From the NCBI RefSeq assembly GCF_011075055.1, contig NC_058153.1:7254001-7318000 (forward strand): a stretch of DNA of 64,000 nt, in the 5' to 3' direction. Below are positions 12,184-23,740 of this stretch, in pieces. The notes below the pieces were generated by a model. That model was not told the origin of the DNA. It did no database searches and saw only the letters and a list, made by a program, of their open reading frames with translations. Position 1 is the stretch's first letter, and each line of letters opens with the position of its first letter. Source of the stretch: Mangifera indica (lineage: Eukaryota > Streptophyta > Magnoliopsida > Sapindales > Anacardiaceae). A program made the position numbers and the translations under genes.

Positions 12184-12191
12184 GATAAAAG
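12184..12191. repeat. hAT target-site duplication, left (GATAAAAG)
   Basis: The 8-bp GATAAAAG directly before the element is repeated exactly at 15062-15069. Eight bases is the hallmark length of hAT insertions. Confidence 0.9.
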
Positions 12192-15061
12192 TAGAGGTGG
12201 CAATGGGTCGGCCTGGCTTCGATTCAACCCATCAGGTCCATGAGTCGAGCTAGGCCTTAGCCTTGCTCAGTGATAGGCCCTTGAGTCAGGCCGATCCATG
12301 GAATTTTTAAGACTTAAGATCCAACCTTATATTAAGGGTTAGGTCAACCCATTTAAACAAAATTTTTAAAAAAAATTTAAACACAAATTATTTTTCAATT
12401 ATTAAAACTAAGGACAGTACCCTCGAATATTTTATTGATAATCACTCACTCGTAGTAGAGGAATATCATGGTTATATGATAAAAAATATTATAACATATT
12501 ACAAATAAATTAATTTATATATTGTACAATAACAAATAAAAATAAAATATATATACTATATCATTTATCTACTCATCCTTAACATATAGATTTCTGAATT
12601 TTTCAAAGATATCTTCAACCACCCTAGTTATTTAATTTGAAATCAGTTTTGACCCAATTCTTTATACACATGATCGCCTTAACCAAGTTTTGATGTAAAA
12701 TGGACCTCCTATCATCTAACACACATCCACCTATACTAAAAACAAATTTCGATACTACAATCAACACTGGAAGTGTTAGTAGATCTTGAGCCATAGCAGC
12801 AAACATAAGAAAATTTTTTGCCTTCTCTTTCCACCATACAAAAACATCTAGTTTTTTTAGCATTATATCGTTAAACAATTACTGGATAATAGTCAATGTT
12901 GATATAATTATAAAATTAACCATAATTTGTATTTTGATTCGTAGACTGTTTATCTTTATGCAACAAAACTACCAAAACTTACCTTTAATTCTGAACTTTG
13001 TCTACTCTTTTTCATATTTTTATTCATAAATACTATACATTTCAAGTAAAAATCTTGAACATATTAATATTGTTATTAATTGACAAATTTTCATTAATAA
13101 CATCAACTAAATTTTGTAGTCCATTAGTTTTCGCTCTAAGATCTAAGACAGTAGCTACGAAATAAAGTAAACGAATTTCACTCTAATATTTTTAAAATTT
13201 TTGTTTCATTTGCCTAGATATATTCTGCAAAGTATGATGAGACCCATATTCTTTAAAAAGATTACTTATTTCTACCATATTATATATTATTGAATAAGTA
13301 GTTGGATAATACATACCTGAACAATGGTTTATGGTTGTCTTCAATTACTTTAACATGTTCATTAAAGTCATAGCTATCTCAATCTTGATCTGTAAAAAAA
13401 AAAAGGATTTGTTGAATCTTTTGGTTGGATATTGAAGTATATATTATAGAAACTTTACATCTTTTACATGCTTTTAAGATGAGGTATATTGAATTGCAAC
13501 TAGTTTTAATATCTACTTTTAATTTCTTTCTTCTTAACCCCATTGATTTAAATAATTGATAATATGCTTATACTTATGATGGGGATGATGAAATGTATGT
13601 AATGACATGTTTAATTATTTGTATATGTTTTTTAGCTAAATTCAAGCCTTCTTGAGCTATTAAATTAATAATATGATATACATACATAATATAAAATAAT
13701 TTTTAATTACATAGAGGAGATAAATGATTATACATGTATTCAATAACTTTATCATTATTTTTGGCATTACCAAAAGTAATTGAAAAAAATATAATTATTA
13801 ATTTTAAATTCCTAAAAAATATTTGCTAATGCATGATAAATTGTAAGACTATCATATGGATATTCTAAAGTGCAATAATTTTTTTGCATAACTACCTATA
13901 ATTTAAAAAAAAAACAATTAGTGTAATGGGTAATTGCACATAGGTACCTATATTTTGATTTGTAGTTGTTTATAAATAAAAAATGATTAAAATAACACCA
14001 TTAAAATTGCTTAATTTTTCAATAACTTTTAATTTTATTAATTTATAATTTTTCAAAATGTCTTATCTAGGAGTTGAACTAGGAATTCTTTTAAATATTG
14101 ATTGAATACTATTTTGCATCATCCATTCTAAAATTTCATCTTTCATATAACTAAAAGGTTGATAAGAAGCAATTACATACATAGTCATGTAGTCTCGCAT
14201 CTTCATTTGATTGTACGTAAAAATTGACATTTTTTTCATATGTTCAAAACTGCTCAAACCTCCTACTGAATTGGTGTCAAGACTAATAGTTTGCAATCGA
14301 GTGAATACAACTTATTTTTGCTCTTTGAGCTCGTTGGAATTTTTTAATAATAATCAGTAATTTGTCAATGAAGATGCCCTGTGCCATTCACACTTGCACA
14401 TGTCAAACAAGAACTGCAATGTTTACATACTGCTCGACGAATTAATTTTTCTTTGATTATTTCTTGTATTTGATTAAAGTACTCTCACACAATTGATATT
14501 TGTTTTCTTTTTCTCTCTATCAACTGCAAACCTATACCTATACCTATACCACTTTCACCTATTGGTGTTCCATCTGTTCCAATTTGTGCATAATCAATAA
14601 TATCATTAGTGTCAATATGATAATATTTTAATAGATTAAATTCATTTGATCTTGGATCCATTTGTAATGTTAAAATTAAAATGAAAACGAAATTATAAAC
14701 AAAGAGAATTATTGTTTATGAATTTAGATAGCTTTTGAAAGAGAGTTGATAAGAAAAAATGAGATTGAAAATATAACGAAGAATTGAGATTGAAAGATTG
14801 AGATATTTGTAAATAAAATTATAAAATGAAAAAAATTTGGTTTGTTTATATAGACAGAAAAAAAAATTAAATTAAAACAACGACTTTTACTTCTGCCTGC
14901 TACAAAAGCCAACAACTTTTGTTGTTATATAGTTTTTTTTTAATTTTTTCCGATATTCTGGCAGTATTGGGTCGCCCCATGGGCCTAATACCTAGCCTAC
15001 AACCTCACCTGAAAAGCCTATGGGTTGGGCCTTATTTTGCCCAGCCCAATTGACGCCTTTA
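12192..15061 (-). mobile_element. hAT-superfamily DNA transposon, decayed (2870 bp)
   Basis: Left terminus TAGAGGTGGCAATGGGTCGG; right terminus reverse complement TAAAGGCGTCAATTGGGCTG. These are imperfect terminal inverted repeats, with GGCC-rich subterminal motifs common in this superfamily. Exact 8-bp duplications GATAAAAG flank it (12184-12191, 15062-15069). It encodes a minus-strand transposase pseudogene (12624-14661). The element cannot move by itself, but the preserved duplications indicate a clean single insertion. Confidence 0.9.
12624..14661 (-). pseudogene. hAT transposase pseudogene (RICESLEEPER/zinc-finger BED type)
   Basis: Reads right to left. The start ATG is at 14661-14659 (MDPRSNEF). 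Next comes a BED-type zinc finger near 14440-14370 (CKHC...S.NGT.HL). A catalytic-region fragment follows at 14296-14063 (the MRDYMTMYVIASYQPFSYMKD area, where relatives have an ILDELPFS-like block). The hAT dimerisation domain is at 12878-12624 (LDVFVWWKEKAKNF, then LTLPV, then CVLDDRRS), near the C terminus. Stops break the frame near the zinc finger and throughout the middle, and several shifts are needed to follow it. The family cuts and pastes hAT DNA in the nucleus. This copy is not expected to make active protein. Confidence 0.85.
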
Positions 15062-15069
15062 GATAAAAG
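15062..15069. repeat. hAT target-site duplication, right (GATAAAAG)
   Basis: Exact copy of 12184-12191, immediately after the right terminus CGCCTTTA. Confidence 0.9.
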
Positions 15070-15330
15070 TAACCACTCATTTACATTAATAAAGTACTCA
15101 TAGTTCATAATAAAACCTAAAAACATAAAACAAGGATGTGACATACATACCCCTACAACCATCACTCTCTTTTATCTCTTGTAAAATAGACAAAGTAGAA
15201 AATGTGAGTAATGAACACTTAGTAAGTAGGAAGATAAAATAAGCTTGCATATTTTTTGTTTTGCCCTTTGACTGGATTCACCTTAAATTGATCATTGAGA
15301 GTATACTATCAACTCAATACTCGATGACGT

Positions 15331-15533
15331 GTAATCCTTTGACCTGATATATCATGATCAAATTTGGTATAGATGCGTATGGTTTATATGGTGCATAAAT
15401 GCTGAGTTAGTTATGTTCGGTACGAAAAGACCATGTTGGTCATATGTTGTTTGTATGTGGAGATGAATGATAATCAGGATAGGATTATTAACTTGGTCTT
15501 TTCGTACGGAACATGACTAATTTAGCATGCATG
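15331..15533. repeat. LTR-related repeat with an inverted 42-bp echo
   Basis: 15331-15486 is about 75-80% identical by eye to 32470-32620: shared TAATCCTTTGAC, TATGGTGCATAAATG and GAAAAGACCATGTTGGTCAT. Immediately after, 15492-15533 is an imperfect reverse complement of 15395-15436 (TTTTCGTAC...GAACATGACTA against the forward arm), forming a stem with a loop of about 55 bases. No coding content. Confidence 0.55.
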
Positions 15534-15959
15534 TTGTTTTTCCATCTTAATCCTATCTTGATTATCATTCTTTATGGTTGGAGAAGGTATAAACAAGTTT
15601 GGAGAAGGTATAAACACTAACCATTCTTTATGGTTGCTTTGTATTGCATTAATTTTTGGTTAATTGTTACATGCTTGTTGTTTTTCCATCTTAATCCTCA
15701 CCAAATTCTTAAAAAAACTGTATGGATGTTTTATGCATTAAATTTATAAGAATTGAGTTTTTAGACACTTGGTATGTGGTTTCAATAAATTGAGATATTT
15801 TAGTTAATTTTCAGTTGCACATTTTTACACATATTTAAGGTAAGTATTTAATGTTATGCTTTTTGTACGCTGTATGAGTTAAGAAAGCAAGTAGAACACG
15901 TCTCTTCAAGGCATATTCCGTATAGAGATATGTATCTAGAGAGGGGTGTTACAAGTAAA

Positions 15960-16860
15960 AAATTTTATTTTAGTATATATTTTATAACTAAAGTTATTTT
16001 AGTATATATTTGGAGAGGAGTGTTTAGGTCATATTCCGTATAGTTAAACAAATTTATTTACAAATGTTATTTTAGTTGCCAAAATAACATTTTAGTTACC
16101 ACTAATTTCCCTTTAGTTGGAATGTGGAGTGCCAAAAGGTCGGAATTGTTTTGCAGTTAAACACTTAGTTAAAATAACAATTTAGTTACGAAAAGTTTCC
16201 CTAAGCGGAAACATGGACCACTAAAAGGATGAAATAAATTAACAATAAAACTATATGTACCCACTTTGGGTACACAAATATATACACATTTATATGTGTC
16301 ATCATATGATTTGATGATTTTGAATTAAGAATAAAACAATAACCAATCATATGATGACACATATGAGTGTGTATACATTTGTATACCCAAAGTGGATACA
16401 CATAGTATTGCTCTTAAATTTATCTCTATTTTGCATAAATACTCAATTGTCAAAATATAATTATTTGTAACTAAAATATTTGTGGTAGAAGGTTAATTTT
16501 AGTTATATATTTTTTATTAAAGTTAAAATTGTCAAGTAAATTTGTTTTAGTTGTAAAAATAGCAATTAAGTTTCCACCAATTTCCTTTTCATGGGAAGGT
16601 GGGGTGCCAAAAAAGTGGTATTATTTTGCAACAAAATACTTTGTTGCTAAAAGAAAATTAATTTTGTTGCATATTTCATGGCTAAAGTTACAGTAACCAA
16701 ACAAATTTATTAACAACGGTATTTTATTTGTCAAAATAACATTTTAATTATCACCAATTTTCCTGTGACAGGAACGTGGGGCCACCAAAAGAGTGGAATT
16801 ATTTTGTAATTAAATACTTAGCTATCAAAACTAAATCATTAGTTTCAGAAAGTTAACTTT
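15960..16860. repeat. Diverged tandem repeats, about three units
   Basis: Units share CAAAATAACATTTTA(G/A)TTA, CACCAATTTCC and GGAATTATTTTG followed by an AAATACTTAG string. Instances centre near 16080-16200, 16540-16650 and 16720-16840, roughly 190-220 bp apart once the MITE at 16243-16410 is removed. The pattern resembles subterminal repeats of a DNA transposon, possibly CACTA-like, but no termini or transposase are seen. Confidence 0.5.
16243..16410. mobile_element. Palindromic MITE, best-preserved copy (168 bp)
   Basis: Nearly the whole element is inverted-repeat arms: the left arm has ACTATATGTACCCACTTTGG and the right-arm reverse complement has ACTATGTGTATCCACTTTGG. They extend about 65-70 bp to ATCATATGAT and leave a spacer of about 35 bp. 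The ends CAATAAAACTATATG and CATAGTATTG define the family terminus. It is inserted in the tandem-repeat block 15960-16860. Confidence 0.85.
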
Positions 16861-19227
16861 AGTTATATGTTTACGGTTCATGTTGGATCATGGTCCACTA
16901 AATGGGTTTTGTGTGTTTTGCTAACCTGTAACATGACAACGCCTTCTACACTTGAAGGCCCTGACATGATTTGTAAAGCCCACGGGGTTTGACATGACCT
17001 ACAATTTTGCAAATTGTGCCAAAATTGAAAGAGACATGCCCGACTCCTTTGATATGTTTACTTGCTAAGTTTACTCATTATTTCTTCCAAAGTTTTGGGA
17101 GATACTACCCAATTATAAGGAAGATTGTCCTTAAAAAAACCAAATTGAATCTATTGGATCAGCTAAGATTTTGCTCTCATTTATATCACACAAAAGATTG
17201 ATGAACCAAAATTTTAGTCCCCTAATAAAATTGAAAAAAGCATGAGCACAGAAAAGAAATTAAAAGGGTGTAGCATTATATGATTAATATTTCTACTATG
17301 TATGAGAATTCAGAATTTGTTTTTTTACTTTTTAGGGCGCTTGGACATGAGTACAAGAATATGTAGATGTTAGGCATGAAAAGCAGAATATCTAATTAGA
17401 TTCGAACTAAGTTTGAATTTAAATTTAAAAATATTCAATTTATCTGTCTTTTAAACTCAATTAAAAATGGTAAAAAACAATATAATTTTGATTAATATGT
17501 AAAAATAACTTGTTTTGAGTGATTATAAACATAATAATTATAAGCTATCTAAAAATTTTAACTCAAGAAGACACTAAAAAATAAGATAATTATGGGGACT
17601 CACAATACTATTATTTAATTTTGATGGTGGGGGTTCTTGTTAAAAGGAAAAAAAAAAAGAAGTAAAGAGGTGTATCACATTCTTGGAAAGAGATTAATCA
17701 ACAAACGAATAAATGAAAGAAATGAAAATAGTTCATGTTTTAGCAAAAATCTTCTCTACCAGAAAGTGAATGAAGCTAATCACGACGGGTAATTGATGGA
17801 TGACAAAGAAAGAATCACTAGTGAACAACAAAGAAAAATGAATGCTTCAGTGAGTGGTTCAATGGACTGGGTGTGCCTAGTGTTTGTTGCAGAATGAAAG
17901 AGACGTTGAACAAAGATGGACCTTGGCCTTTTAAGGGTACCTTGGGTCTATCTTCAAATCAGAAAAAATATAAGAAATCTATTTAGGTCACTCTCAAAAT
18001 AAAAAATTGAAGATAACCTAGGATCACTATTAACTGTAAACAAGTTTTGGGAGTGGAATAATAGTATTAGGTTTACTCAAGGTGGCACAGACAAATGTCA
18101 ATCTTTGACATTGAATATTTGGGAAAATGCCATGTGGCATCCTACGTGGATGTTAAATAATAAGAGTAAATCTCATGTGACATCTCTTCTGGCGTCCATT
18201 TTTCCTATTATTTCTAATTTGATTTCGAGAGAAGACTTATATATAAACCTGTCAAACCTCCTTTCCCCCAAGTAATGTGCAATTTTTTCCCATTAATTAT
18301 TTCACAATTAAACTAATTCAATTAAATTAATTTCCCAATAATTTCACAATTAGACCAATTAAATTAAATTAAACTTCATTTTAATTTCCCACCCCAAAAC
18401 TAATTCAGTTCAATTCCATTTCTCTCCAAAATTTCTAAACTTAATTATGCAAACCTGATGCTCAAGAACCTAATTAAATAATTTAATTTTTATAAGCCGA
18501 ATTCTCTCCTAAATCCATTTATTAAAAGCAAAAAAAATCTGAAATTGGAAAGGGATATTTTAACCATTCATTTCACTCATTATAAATAACACTATACTTT
18601 ACCTTTCTCAAAATTATGTAACTTCATTCAAATATTTCTTTTATTATTTTCAAAATTAAATTTTCCTATAATATTTTCATATAATCAAAAAACATAACTT
18701 TATAAAAAAATGCATTAACAAATTTAAAATATTATAAAATTTAAGAAAAAAATATAAAGTAATGAGACAAGTTCAATTCGATAATATAACTAAACTCAAA
18801 TTTGGTTTTGAAAGGAACTCATTAATCTCAAACCTAAGCTTAAACTAGACTTTTTCAAATCGAGTCAAACTCAAGTTAACCAAAGTTTGAGCTTAGTTTG
18901 GCTTGAATCTAACCTTAATATAACAAATATTGGTAGCATAGTAAAAAATCATTCTCATGTTTTTTGTGATCATTCGGATGTAAAAAATCTTTGATAGATA
19001 ATGCATAGATGTATACAGATATAGTGCTTGTTCAACACTTATGATTGTTGGATTATGATTATAAGAATAATTGATTATAATCAATTATTGCATGATTGGT
19101 TGACAAATAATCTATAAAGTTGATTATTTGTATTAAAATGTCTAAACTATATTTTTAGCTATGTTTACTAGTACACCACTATATTTAAAATTTCAATTTA
19201 AATTAAAAGTGTACTATTTTTTTTTAG
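16861..19227. other. Unassigned intergenic DNA
   Basis: No gene is supported. 16930-17000 has motifs reminiscent of the GC-richer parts of the 10.8-11.6 kb duplication (CCTGACATGA, GACATGACCT). 17640-18050 is more balanced in base composition and may be a repeat remnant. 18250-18480 is rich in AATTAAATTAAAT strings. The short frames at 17007-17201 and 18893-19084 have no recognisable content. Confidence 0.4.
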
Positions 19228-19605
19228 GGAAATTATATTAAACGGCCAAATTACCCATCCATTAAGTAAAAATGCCCAATTTCCCTATTCATCAGCAAAA
19301 ATTCCCAATTTTCCTATTCCTAAGCAAAAATGCCTTAAACTTTTTTTAAAATACCAAAATTACCCTTCACCACATCTATATAAACCCTCTCTCTTAGTCT
19401 TATTACACACACTTTTCATCTCACTCAAATACTCACTTTCACTCTCATTTTTACTCAATATCAATTAATACGGGTTCGTTCAGATGAAAAAAGTTCATAT
19501 ATCTGAATTCAAATCGAAAAAAGGCTATTCGTAAAAAAAAGGTATTTATACGAATCTTAACCTAAAAACTTAATTTTATTTGTTAAATCTAATTTATATG
19601 TCATA

Positions 19606-20712
19606 TACAAGGGGCACTTGAATATTAGATAATAATATAGGGGTTAAATGCAATGTTAGAGAAGTATGGGGTGTATTTTGATATTATACAATATATAAAG
19701 GATTTAAATAACATGTTAAGAATAGATAGGTATATTTTGATACAAGACAACATACAAGGGTGTTAAATGAAGTGTTATATAATTATGGGGGTCAAATGAA
19801 ATGTTATAAAAATATGAGGGGCATTTTGATGTTAAACATTGTAAGAGCATTATAAATAAAATTTTAGGAATAGATAGATGTATTTTGATATGAGATAACA
19901 TACAAGGGTGGCAAATGCAATGTTAGGTAATTATAGGGGTAAAATGAAATATTAAAAAAATATAGGGGTATTTTGAAATTACATAATAAATGAATGATTT
20001 AAATAATAGGTTAATAATAGATAGATGTTTTTTGGCACAAGAGAACATAAAATAGTGTTAAATGAAATGTTAGATAATTATAGGGGGTTAAATAAAATGT
20101 TAAGAAAAACATGGAGGTATTTTGATATTTCATAATATATAAAGGATTTAAAAACATGTTAAGAATGAATAGATGTATTTTGATAATAGGAAACATACGA
20201 GGGTATTAAATAAAATATTAGAGAAGTATGGGGGGCTAAATGAAATGTTAAAAAATATAGGGGGTATTTTGATATTAAACATTGTAAGAAAGCTTTAAAT
20301 GAAATGTTAAGAATAGATAGATACATTTTGATACAAGATAACAGAAAAAGGTTTTTAAACAAATTGTTAGATAATAATAGGGGGTTAAATAAAATATTAA
20401 AAAAATATAGGGGGTATTTTCATAGTAAACATTGTAAGAACGTTTTTAATGAAATATTAAGAATAGATAGATATATTTTGATACAAGATATTATACAAGG
20501 GTGTTATATAAAATATTAGATAATTATAGGGGTCAAATGAAATATTAAAAAATATAGGGGGTATTTTGATATTAAACATTATAAAAACGTTTTAAATGGA
20601 ATGTTAAGAACAAATAGATGTATTTTGATACAAGATAACATATAAGGGTGTTACATAAATTGTTAAATAATTATAGGGGTTAAATGAAATATTAAAAAAA
20701 TATAGGAGTTTT
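19606..20712 (+). repeat. 147-bp tandem array, about 7.5 units
   Basis: Spacing between ACATACAAGGG-type landmarks is 146-148 bp (for example 19753 and 19901). Each unit has TTAAATGAAATGTTA, TATAGGGGGTATTTTGATAT, an ACATTGTAAG or related string and AATAGATAGATGTATTTTGA. A weaker internal period of about 50 bp (GGGG...AAATGAAATGTTA) suggests growth from a shorter unit. It lies directly upstream of the Mutator transposase remnant. The minus-strand frames over it are by-products of the repeat. Confidence 0.9.
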
Positions 20713-20742
20713 TTAATAGTTATTACAATTTTTTTTTTATAA

Positions 20743-22134
20743 ATGAATAATTATTTCCAAAAACTTGTCATTGCAGGATTGATAATTAAAATGGATGGTT
20801 ATGCATCTGTTCATTACCAAGGAGAATGGATTCAAGGTGGCGACAATACAATGAAATATGTTGGAGGATCCAAAAAATTGATTAAAATTCCTTATGGAAC
20901 AACATTTGAGGGATTTATTGAGCTTTCAAAAGAGTCTTGCGGTATTAATCCAATGAAAAACTACTTTCAACTATCAATGAAGCTAAGAAAAATTGAGCTT
21001 GACTGCCTCGTATAGATCCAATAGGATGAAGATGTCCAGGGTCTTATTGATATGTCTCAGTACTTACAGGAATGTATTCTTGTTTTTGTTACATATACCC
21101 TAATTGAAGGACAGGAGGAAGAAGATGAAGAAGAAATTAGTGGGGTGAAAAAAAAAATGATTTGGAAAACTTGATTGATTTCATTAATGACCCATTGTAC
21201 ATTACAAACTCATGGGTGCATGGAGAAAAAGATAGGGTTCCCAACTTGGGTGACTTTGATGAAAATGATATGCCCGATATTCCTTTTGAAAAGGTAGAGC
21301 CCGAGTGTATGACACCAGTTATTGAGGGTATGGATAGTTTGTAGCTTGAAGATCCTATTTCAAGTGGTGGAAATTATTCTGGGCTATTTTTTGATAATGT
21401 CCCCACTAATCCATTTAGGTGGCTTTCTGATTTTCCTCTATAGCCATCAACATCATCAGGTGGTACTGGATCGATCTGATAAGAGAATGGTGTAAAAGTT
21501 GGTGATATTTTCTATAATAAAGTACAATTGAAAGATGTTATGAAGCAATTTGCCTTACTTAAAGGATTTTAATTCATGGTCAAGAAGTCTGACAGGGCGC
21601 GATAGGAAATGAAGTGCAAGGTTGAAAATTGTGAGTGATATATACATGCAAACAAGTCCAAACTCAGTGAAGTGTTTCAAATCAACATATGAATCCTACC
21701 GACACATGTTCAGTTGATCAAATCATGTCATATCATAGATAAGTTGAGGCTCGAGCTTTAGGTCAATTAATGAAGTCAAAGTTTGTGTTAATTGATCGAA
21801 TTTATCGACCTAAGGAAATAATTGTGGACATCGTCGATCGATATAAAATTGACATTTAATATTCACAGGCGTGGCAGGCAAAAAACTGGGCTATAATTTC
21901 ATTGAGGAGCTCATCGGAGGAATCATTTATGCTCTTACCAAATTATTGCTATAATCTATAATGTACTAATTCGGGCACTGTTACTACTATTGAAACGGAT
22001 GATGACCTTCAATTTAAGAATTTTTTCATAGTATTAGGATGTTTCGTTAGTGCATTCAGAGAATATCTCCGACCTGTTATTTGCATCGACGCTGCTTTCC
22101 TTAAAGGTCGATATCTGCAGATACTTTTTTTCGT
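20743..22134 (+). pseudogene. MuDR-type transposase, truncated and frameshifted
   Basis: The ATG frame 20743-21015 gives the N-terminal plant MuDR region (QGEW, GGSKKLIKIPYG). Acidic linker frames follow to 21344. From about 21480 the conserved core appears with many stops: VGDIFYNKVQLKDVMKQFAL, a degraded zinc-binding stretch (MKCKVENCE), then an RP.E..VDI-like part. It reaches RPVICIDAAFLKGRY, the first catalytic Asp region of the DDE domain (Asp codon 22088-22090). Transposase similarity stops near 22128, where antisense DUF1985 begins, so the second Asp, the Glu and the SWIM zinc finger are absent. It cannot encode an active enzyme. The assignment rests on motif order; the exact Mutator subfamily is open. 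Confidence 0.8.
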
Positions 22135-22560
22135 CTCGATCATTCTCTAATAACACCATATGGAGACAGTACAACAAAGCCATCTTGACGGCGTCAATGT
22201 TGTCATTCGCCCATGGCTTGGCCAAAAAAACATGCTCAATGTCATGATACTACACCTTCAAACAACCTTGAAAATATGTATCTCTAATCCTATGCCCGGA
22301 GGAGTGGGGAATATATGATGAAATAGTAGATCGTCGGCTAAATGAAAGCTCTGTCACCAAAGCAAACTCAAACGGGTTGAATCTCACGTCAACTCTGCTA
22401 ACCCTAAACCATAACGCGTCTCTGACAGAGGGTTGATGTAGCTGTCGTAAGAGAAATGTATGAACCAATATCTTGAGAAATTTGGTTTCGGGTAGATGAA
22501 GGAGATGCTCGAAACATGTCCTCTGAAACAGTCAGAGCTACTCCGGGGTCAATGTAGATG
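22128..22560 (-). pseudogene. DUF1985 (Ulp1-protease-associated) fragment inside a Mutator element
   Basis: Reading minus: SEDMFRASPSSTRN-type start near 22520; LLRQLHQPSVRDALWFRV and VRFNPFEFALVTEL at 22450-22340; a frameshift near 22250; then DNIDAVKMALLYCLHMVLL ending about 22130. This order (LLRQ, LWF.V, RF...EFALVTGL, ...KLALLYFLE..LL) is that of plant DUF1985 proteins, which are usually fused to or neighbours of Ulp1/SENP SUMO-protease domains and often travel in Mutator elements. No Ulp1 catalytic His-Asp-Cys region is present. It joins head-on with the transposase truncation near 22128-22134. Non-functional by length and frameshift. Confidence 0.75.
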
Positions 22561-22794
22561 TAATCCTAGATAATGTGGTTGTTGTGCATGACATATAACC
22601 TCTACTCGGAAGTGTTTGGACTCATTGGAAATTAGCAACTTGCCTTTAACATATTTTCTTTTACAAGAAATATCCTGCAAAAATTTTAAAAATTCGTAAG
22701 ACATTCATAAAAAACAAATATGTAAACAAAGGTAGTAATGAAAAAAACATAGAAAGATGAAAAATAGAAAACAATCAAAAAAGAAATGACAAAA

Positions 22795-23715
22795 TTTAAA
22801 AAATAAGATTTCATTATCTTAAAAAGGTGAAAATAAAAAAATAGAACTAAAATTCAAATTCTATACGTTGAAATACCCTATAATGTCAACAATCAAAAAA
22901 TCATTCAGAAATCTGAAAAAATACAAGTCCATATATTCTAAAACTGTGAAATCAAAAAAATAGAACTGAAATTTGAATTCTATATATTGAAATTCCCTAA
23001 AATGTCAATAATAAAAAAATCATTCAAAAATTCTCAAAATACGAATCGATATATCCTAAAACAGTGAAATTCAAATTCTAAACATTGAAATACCCTAGAA
23101 GGTCAACAATTGAAAAATCGTTTGAAAATCTGAAAAATATGAGTCGATATATCCTAAAAGGGCACAAATCAAAAAAATAAAACTGAAATTTGAATTCTAA
23201 ATGTTGAAATACCCTAGAATGTCAACAAGTGAAAAATCATTCGAAAATCTGAAAAATAAGAGTTGATATGTCCTAAAACAGTGAAATTCGAAAAAACAGA
23301 AATAAAATTTGAATTCTATACGTTGAAATATCTTAGAATGTTAACAATAAAAAAATCAGTCAAAAATCTGAAAATATGAGTCGATATATCCTAAAAGAGT
23401 GAAAATAAAAAAAACGAAACTGAAATTCGAATTCTATACTTTGAAATACCCTAAAATTTCAATAATCAAAAAATCATTCTAAAATCTTTAAAATACGAGT
23501 CGATATATTCTAAAACGGTGAAATTTAAAAAAACAGAACTGAAATTCGAATTCTAAACATTGAAATACCTTAGACTGTCAAGAATTGAAAATTCTTTGGA
23601 AAATCTGGAAAATACGAGTCGACATATCATAAAATGGTGATATTTGAAAAAACGAAACTGAGATTCCAATTTTATACATTGAAATGCCATAGAATATGAA
23701 CAATCGAAAAATCGT
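22795..23715 (+). repeat. 118-bp tandem array, about 8 units
   Basis: The landmark TCGATATATCCTAAAA and variants recurs near 22929, 23047, 23147, 23265, 23383, 23500 and 23620, so the period is about 118 bp with one short unit. Each unit continues GAACTGAAATTCGAATTCTA, a TTGAAATACCCTAGAATGTC string and CAATTGAAAAATCG. No coding frame. It probably represents the right subterminal repeats of the Mutator-like element. Confidence 0.9.
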
Positions 23716-23740
23716 TAGGGTTATCCTAAATCGTTAGGTT

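Larger units (their letters stand above)
12003..15953 (+). mobile_element. Probable solo LTR of a Ty3-type element, interrupted by hAT
   Basis: The stretch begins TGTAATACCCCT and ends AGGGGTGTTACA, the inverted termini typical of plant gypsy LTRs. Removing the hAT element and one target-site copy (2878 bp) leaves about 1.07 kb, a usual LTR size. The GAACACTTAGTAAGTAGG block near 15210 resembles the ACACTCAGTAAATAGG block near 47480, and the last 70 bases are similar, in reverse complement, to the LTR-like start at 47091. No exact 5-bp duplication of the target is visible. Boundaries are inference. Confidence 0.45.

Noticed and set aside
20011..20519. Several overlapping small frames on both strands
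   Set aside because: They arise from the 147-bp tandem repeat and change with each unit.
22795..23715. Could the 118-bp array be a CRISPR-like repeat-spacer array?
   Set aside because: The whole unit is repeated without unique spacers, and the context is a plant nuclear Mutator element.
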